This document shows, in pieces, positions 4,454-6,896 of a stretch of 6,896 nucleotides of DNA. The number at the start of each line of letters is the position of its first letter. Position 1 is the first letter of the stretch. A program made the translations under genes and the position numbers. This stretch comes from Candidatus Methanophagales archaeon (GTDB lineage Archaea; Halobacteriota; Syntropharchaeia; Alkanophagales; Methanospirareceae). The notes beneath the pieces are model-generated. The model searched no databases and had not been told where the DNA came from. It worked only from the letters and a program-made list of their open reading frames with translations. The stretch lies in contig JAGLZV010000147.1 of the NCBI GenBank assembly GCA_023131215.1, positions 1 to 6,896 of the forward strand. The letters run 5' to 3'.

Positions 4454-4461
4454 TTATATTT
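4454..4461 (+). promoter_or_regulatory. TATA box of the TumE-like operon, inside a dispersed repeat
   Basis: AAAGAAAC plus TTATATTT resembles BRE and TATA. It is centred about 29 nt before the ATG at 4486, so the mRNA would be nearly leaderless. The same string (AAAGAAACTTATATTTT) occurs at 5519-5535 as part of the CTTTACCAAAGAAAC repeat. Confidence 0.5.
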
Positions 4462-4485
4462 TAATAATAAACAATTAGTGACAAT

Positions 4486-4758
4486 ATGATGGCGATAAAG
4501 ATTAAGGAAGAGGCGATATCCATCGTCAAGTCAGGCTTGGCGATTGAAGAGAATATATTGAAAATAAGTTTAGACGAATATAAAAAGGATTTGGAGACTT
4601 TTGAGAGGGAATATAAAATGTCGAGTGATATATTTATTCAAAAGTTTGAATCTGGTGATTTAGGTGACGATGCAAAGTGGTTTGATTTTCTGTTCACTTA
4701 TAGAGCTTATGAACATGTGAGAAAGAAGCTAAAACTCATAGAAGAGATACCGATATGA
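4486..4758 (+). CDS. Small partner (probable antitoxin) of the TumE-like toxin
   Basis: This 90-residue, helical, charged protein has a distinctive FESGDLGDDAKWFDF segment at about 54-68. An N-terminal half (IKIKEEAISIVKSGLAIEEN) is followed by a long helix SLDEYKKDLETFEREYK. Proteins of this look are, as I recall, common first genes in archaeal two-gene TA cassettes, including those with DUF6516/TumE toxins. The identification rests on this memory and on position, 11 nt ahead of the toxin start. It has no obvious DNA-binding motif. Two ATG codons (4486, 4489) are possible starts. No Shine-Dalgarno site is present and the TATA box is 25-30 nt upstream, which suits a leaderless mRNA. Confidence 0.7.
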   Translation: MMAIKIKEEAISIVKSGLAIEENILKISLDEYKKDLETFEREYKMSSDIFIQKFESGDLGDDAKWFDFLFTYRAYEHVRKKLKLIEEIPI

Positions 4759-4773
4759 TATGATATGATATGA
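4752..4773 (+). repeat. (GATAT)4 microsatellite at the gene junction
   Basis: Four GATAT units bridge the stop of the first gene and the start of the toxin gene. Each unit supplies an ATG, at 4755, 4760, 4765 and 4770. The first three run into TGA after two codons, so only 4770 opens the toxin frame. A GAAGAGAT stretch (4741-4748) lies 6 nt from the first ATG but 21 nt from the productive one. With a single unit the genes would overlap as ATGA with good ribosome-site spacing. Confidence 0.8.
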
Positions 4774-5192
4774 TTAGGGAGTATTTTAGCGAGGTGGAAA
4801 AGAAGTTGGAGGAGATTAAGTGGCTGATTAAGAAGAAAAATATCGAATTAAACTTAGTTTCCGAGGAAATGGGCATTATCAAAGGTAAAATCGTTTTTGT
4901 TAACAGCAATGTCTTAGACTTCAGGGAATTGGTATCGGAAGAACATGTAGATTATCGCTTTCAGTTTATGAATGGAAATAATAGATTAATCTACCGATGG
5001 GACAACGCACCACATCACAAAGAAATTGCATCTTTTCCATTCCATTTGCACGCTCCAGAAGGCGTTCGGGAATGTGACAAAGTAAGCTTGATCGAAGTCG
5101 TTGATATCATTAAGGCATTGATGACAAAAAGGGGGGGATTGAATAAAAAGGTTTTATACGAAAGAAGTCCACAAAAAGATAGAAGAGATTAG
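4770..5192 (+). CDS. tumE: TumE-like (DUF6516) toxin
   Basis: The 140-residue ORF has the motif set of the TumE/DUF6516 toxin family: a charged N-terminal helix (1-25), a beta region (GIIKGKIVFVNSNVLDFREL, 35-54), then YRFQFMNG (62-69), RWDNAPHHKEI (76-86) and SFPFHLHAPEGV (88-99). The conserved Asp-Asn-Ala-Pro-His-His and following His residues are the likely functional centre. Members are encoded next to a small antitoxin, as here. The last 20 residues after IIKALMTKRGG are unusual and follow a run of seven G and then five A. A frame one base over continues protein-like text to 5265, so the true C-terminus may be shifted. The start is forced by stops in the upstream ATG frames. Gene symbol assigned by family resemblance. 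Confidence 0.8.
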   Translation: MIREYFSEVEKKLEEIKWLIKKKNIELNLVSEEMGIIKGKIVFVNSNVLDFRELVSEEHVDYRFQFMNGNNRLIYRWDNAPHHKEIASFPFHLHAPEGVRECDKVSLIEVVDIIKALMTKRGGLNKKVLYERSPQKDRRD

Positions 5193-5265
5193 GTCAGAGC
5201 TTAAACAGAAAGCTACCGAGATGTATAAGCCAATCGGCCGGACTTATGTTTATGAAGGTAAGTAA
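5143..5265 (+). pseudogene. Out-of-frame coding remnant behind tumE
   Basis: This frame reads KRFYTKEVHKKIEEIRSELK followed by QKATEMYKPIGRTYVYEGK and ends at TAA 5263-5265. The composition is clearly coding-like, but it has no start codon before ATG 5221 and a TGA directly upstream at 5140-5142. Removing one A from the A5 run at 5145-5149 would join it in frame with the toxin ORF, or let it start at TTG 5139. It is therefore either a displaced C-terminal extension of the toxin or the truncated head of a third gene, cut off by the repeats that follow at 5268. Confidence 0.5.
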
Positions 5266-5267
5266 AC

Positions 5268-5348
5268 AGCACAGATTACAGGGATTGCGCAGATTATGAG
5301 CGGGTATTGATTGATTGTAGGAGAACCAACGAAAAATCGTATCGTATT
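5268..5348 (+). repeat. Repeat cluster with AGCGGGTATTG core, copy 3
   Basis: Decamer-like AGCACAGATTACAGGGATTG is followed by the 55-nt core shared with 2025-2080 and 3193-3250. This copy lacks TATT after GGGTATTG. In one frame it reads ERVLIDCRRTNEKSYRIWII before a stop, slightly longer than copy 1. Confidence 0.7.
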
Positions 5349-5392
5349 TGGATTATTTACGAGAAACATATATAAAGGTGAGGTCAGACACA

Positions 5393-5497
5393 ATGGCGAG
5401 AAGATCAGGTTGTTTATGAAGATGGTGTATTTAATCCGCTGGAGCCCTTGGAGATCCTGAGAAGACCAATTTAACAGTAAGGATACTATTGGATTTC
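5393..5497 (+). pseudogene. vapB: Fourth DUF104 antitoxin, degenerate
   Basis: An AGGTGAGGT ribosome-like stretch (5376-5384) precedes ATG 5393 (MAR...). The frame stops at 5417-5419. A second frame then gives VVYEDGVFNPLEPLEI (5409-5456), the AF2212-like core, and the first frame resumes with EKTNLTVRILLDF (5459-5497), equivalent to the segment after the core in the intact antitoxins. Two compensating frame changes are needed, and the sequence then runs into a dispersed repeat. No PIN toxin follows, so the whole C-terminal half and the partner gene have been lost. Confidence 0.8.
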
Positions 5498-5540
5498 TTT
5501 CCCAAAGAAAGCTTGACCAAAGAAACTTATATTTTTTAGT
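5494..5540 (+). repeat. Dispersed repeat carrying a TATA-like box
   Basis: TTTCTTTCCCAAAGAAAGC followed by TTGACCAAAGAAACTTATAT is another copy of the unit at 869-905 and 3065-3098. The AAAGAAACTTATATTTTT part is the same string that provides the TATA box of the TumE-like operon. Here it lies about 105 nt upstream of the DUF4258 gene. A TTTTAGCACAGGTTTTCTTT unit (5594-5613) fills most of the gap. Confidence 0.6.
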
Positions 5541-5636
5541 AAAGGGTTTTGCTTGCAAAAAAGTTTGAAAACGCTTTTTCTAAAAGGGTTTAATTTTAGC
5601 ACAGGTTTTCTTTTCGTGGAAAAGAAAAAGAGTCAA

Positions 5637-5849
5637 ATGGAGTTCGAGGAAATCAGGAAGAAAGTGGAACAGAATGAGTATGAAATTAGTTTTCATGCAG
5701 AGAAGGAAAGATACGCGGAGGATATAGCAATCTCAGATTTAGAAAACGTCATTTATAATGGCGAGATATTAGAAGAAAAAAGACCAAAGTGGATTAATGA
5801 AAGGAGAAGAAGTAAAAGTAGAAGTAGAGGAGATGAGGGAAATGCATAA
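5637..5849 (+). CDS. DUF4258-family toxin with apparent in-frame internal deletion
   Basis: The product is 70 residues. It begins MEFEEIRKKVEQNEYEISFH then AEKERYAEDIAISDLENVIY, the N-terminal half of DUF4258 proteins with the conserved His20 and Arg25. It then passes from NGEILEE straight to KRPKWINERRRSK. In the full-length relatives I recall, GEILE is followed by about 35-40 residues (a strand with SCLVLG, then HVVC and an IITVY strand) before the PKWI-ERRR tail. Both ends are thus present and the middle is gone without loss of frame. ATG 5637 is chosen because earlier in-frame sequence is only repeat DNA. The gene overlaps its YgiT-type partner. The toxin is probably inactive, since the lost part forms the core sheet. 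Confidence 0.7.
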   Translation: MEFEEIRKKVEQNEYEISFHAEKERYAEDIAISDLENVIYNGEILEEKRPKWINERRRSKSRSRGDEGNA

Positions 5850-6093
5850 GTATGGAGATTGTTCTTTTTGTGGTGGAAGAGTGAAAAGAGACAAAGTTGA
5901 ATTGGTCTATCAATACAGAGGAAAGCTGTATATCTTCCAGAATGTCCCTGCGGGAGTTTGTGAGCAGTGTGGAGAAAAATACCTCACCGCAAAAGTAGCC
6001 AAGGAGATTGAACAGAGGATTCAGACAAAGGAAAAATGGGATAAAACTATCACCGTCCCGGTAGGTGTTTTCGCTGAAGAAGTGGCACTGTGA
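5842..6093 (+). CDS. YgiT/MqsA-type zinc-finger antitoxin
   Basis: This is an 83-residue protein from ATG 5842. Two CxxC pairs, C7-S-F-C10 and C40-E-Q-C43, form the YgiT-type zinc site, in the context NVPAGVCEQCGEKYLTAKV that is characteristic of the family. Unlike E. coli MqsA it has no C-terminal helix-turn-helix, as usual for the short archaeal forms paired with DUF4258. It should bind its toxin; here that toxin is internally deleted. Start: ATG 5842 overlaps the toxin stop by 8 nt (ATGCATAA) and has GAGGAG about 8 nt upstream. The longer frame from 5797 or 5833 is possible but has weaker signals. Confidence 0.82.
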   Translation: MHKYGDCSFCGGRVKRDKVELVYQYRGKLYIFQNVPAGVCEQCGEKYLTAKVAKEIEQRIQTKEKWDKTITVPVGVFAEEVAL

Positions 6094-6101
6094 AAACAAC
6101 G

Positions 6102-6449
6102 TCAGAAGTTCCTTTTAAAAAAAGTCCTCCTGAGCTTTGCTACAAGTTCTTTCACCGCTTCTGCGTGATCTACCACCGTTTCTGGTGGTAGCCAGTCCTC
6201 ATAGAAATTCTGATGCAAAGCACCTGCGAGACTAAACAGCCTTATTAGCTCTGGGTCTTCAAGCTCTGTTCCCAGATTTGCTACGAATTTGTACAGTTCG
6301 CCATGAGATTTTATCTCTATGCCCCTCTTCGCAGCGACTACCTTAACGATTTCAGCCGCAGCACCCCATAGCTTTTCCGAGGCTTGAACGTAGTCCTTCC
6401 TCTTTATCAGCTCCTCTGCTTCATCGAGATATTTATTGTTTATAGTCAT
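6102..6449 (-). CDS. PaREP1-type HEPN-fold protein
   Basis: This 115-residue all-helical protein matches the archaeal PaREP1 family of HEPN-like proteins: KYLDEAEELIKRKDYVQASE, then KLWGAAAEIVKVVAAKRG, a SHGELYKFVANLG segment, and the signature SLAGALHQNFYEDWLPPETV at about 73-92, then AVKELVAKLRR. HEPN proteins are often RNases in TA or defence modules, but the Rx4-6H catalytic motif is not obvious here, so activity is doubtful. No nucleotidyltransferase partner is adjacent. ATG 6449 is preferred over an upstream TTG (6467), which would add six residues of repeat-derived sequence. There is no ribosome site, and a TATA-like box about 23 nt ahead fits a leaderless mRNA. It converges on the DUF4258/YgiT operon with 8 nt between stop codons. 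Confidence 0.85.
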   Translation of the reverse strand: MTINNKYLDEAEELIKRKDYVQASEKLWGAAAEIVKVVAAKRGIEIKSHGELYKFVANLGTELEDPELIRLFSLAGALHQNFYEDWLPPETVVDHAEAVKELVAKLRRTFFKRNF

Positions 6450-6577
6450 TCCAGTAACAAATTGCAATTAATAAACCACGAGAATTCACAAGATTAACAC
6501 AAGACCAGAAATCTGAGATTTTTCTCGTGAAAATCTGTGTAATGTAATCTTGTGGTTATTTTTCGGAATGCCTATAA
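6441..6577. repeat. Imperfect inverted repeat upstream of the HEPN gene
   Basis: TTATAGTCATTCC...AATAAACCACGAGAATTCAC (left, 6441-6488) is mirrored by TGTAATCTTGTGGTTATT... CGGAATGCCTATAATTT (right, 6543-6580). The arms are related to the spacer unit at 811-866. The left arm includes the HEPN start codon (minus-strand GGAATGACTATAA). The right arm carries GGAATGCCTATAATTTAA, the same opening closed by a stop after four codons. Confidence 0.6.
6468..6475 (-). promoter_or_regulatory. TATA-like box of the HEPN gene
   Basis: On the minus strand TTTATTAA is centred about 23 nt before ATG 6449, the distance expected when transcription begins at or next to the start codon. Confidence 0.4.
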
Positions 6578-6612
6578 TTTAAGGTAGTGTTCCACTTTTT
6601 CTTAACATACTA

Positions 6613-6622
6613 TTTTATATAA
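6613..6622 (+). promoter_or_regulatory. TATA-like box
   Basis: TTTTATATAA is centred about 28 nt before ATG 6646, implying a leader of only a few bases. Confidence 0.45.
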
Positions 6623-6645
6623 CAACTTATATATTTATCTTTATT

Positions 6646-6777
6646 ATGCACAAAAAATCGCCGTTACTGGTCGCTGCATTCGCATGCATCAGCATCATAT
6701 CACTATCTCTATTATTGTTACTATCATTATCCACGCCAGCACTCGCATCTGATGCCGTTTCATGCGTGTTCGGATAA
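6646..6777 (+). CDS. 43-residue ORF, almost entirely a signal peptide
   Basis: The product starts MHKKSPLLVAAFACISIISL with a leucine-rich core to about residue 30, then TPALA followed by SDAVSCVFG. It is a textbook Sec signal peptide: positive N-region, hydrophobic core, and an AxA-type cleavage site after residue 34. Only nine residues would remain after cleavage. A TATA-like box lies 28 nt upstream, there is no ribosome site, and codon use (CTA, TCA, ATC) differs from neighbouring genes. It is either the head of a secreted-protein gene cut short by the TAA at 6775, or a gene for a tiny exported peptide with one Cys. Confidence 0.5.
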   Translation: MHKKSPLLVAAFACISIISLSLLLLLSLSTPALASDAVSCVFG

Positions 6778-6803
6778 GAGATTGACATTCTAACTATTGA
6801 TAC

Positions 6804-6841
6804 TTTTTATATAGCATAAAAGCGATTATTTTACCTGGTGA
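6804..6841 (+). promoter_or_regulatory. Promoter and ribosome-binding site of the right-edge gene
   Basis: TTTTTATATA at 6804-6813 is a TATA-like box, and GGTGA at 6837-6841 lies 8 nt before ATG 6850. Confidence 0.5.
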
Positions 6842-6849
6842 GCCAATGT

Positions 6850-6896
6850 ATGATTCCAGATAATGAAAATAGTGTGGATCCTACGGTACAGACCAT
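6850..6896 (+). CDS. Start of a gene running off the right edge
   Basis: ATG 6850 opens MIPDNENSVDPTVQT and continues beyond the window. The nearby ATG at 6846 stops after five codons. The GGTGA ribosome site and upstream TATA box support the start. Fifteen residues are too few to name a family. Confidence 0.5.
   Translation, partial: MIPDNENSVDPTVQT

Noticed and set aside
5250..5558. Minus-strand ORF of 102 codons
   Set aside because: It lies wholly over the repeat core, the DUF104 relic and a promoter repeat; composition is hydrophobic and erratic with no start signals.
5794..6099. Minus-strand ORF opposite the zinc-finger gene
   Set aside because: It is the shadow of the YgiT-type gene, whose CxxC pairs and start signals are clear.

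Overview
The window reads as AT-rich archaeal DNA. The promoters are TATA-like boxes placed 20-40 nt ahead of start codons. Several starts look leaderless, terminators are T-runs, and the gene families (AF2212/DUF104 antitoxins with PIN toxins, a PaREP1-type HEPN protein) are typical of archaea. An uncultured euryarchaeote of the ANME-1/Syntrophoarchaeia kind would fit, but the lineage is inferred from gene content and not shown by any marker gene.

This is an accessory, gene-poor island built almost wholly from toxin-antitoxin (TA) type modules in spacers crowded with dispersed and tandem repeats. Positions 246-2933 hold three paralogous DUF104-antitoxin/PIN-toxin (vapBC) modules in the same orientation. 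All three antitoxin genes are intact, but only the second PIN toxin (1153-1611) is. The first and third toxins are frameshifted and internally deleted. The spacers downstream of modules 2 and 3 are copies of each other, including a 106-nt block with a single difference.

Positions 3392-4018 encode a DUF5678 protein followed by a single-domain retropepsin-like aspartic protease. A 38-codon ORF with its own promoter follows at 4164-4280. Positions 4486-5192 hold a small acidic protein and a TumE-like (DUF6516) toxin separated by a (GATAT)4 microsatellite. Behind it lie an out-of-frame coding remnant and a fourth, degenerate DUF104 gene. Positions 5637-6093 carry a DUF4258/YgiT-zinc-finger pair whose toxin seems to have lost its middle third in frame. 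A PaREP1/HEPN gene lies on the minus strand (6102-6449). It faces away from a 43-codon ORF that is nearly all signal peptide, and a new gene begins at 6850 and runs off the end.

Taken together, antitoxins are preserved while several toxins decay. The repeats (TAACACAGAT decamers, TGCATTT-like runs, an AAAGAAACTTATATTTT cassette that contains a TATA box) appear to be the material of duplication, deletion and promoter supply in this island. The least explained items are the DUF5678-protease pair, the microsatellite that moves the TumE start away from its ribosome site, the repeated hairpin block, and the orphan signal-peptide ORF.
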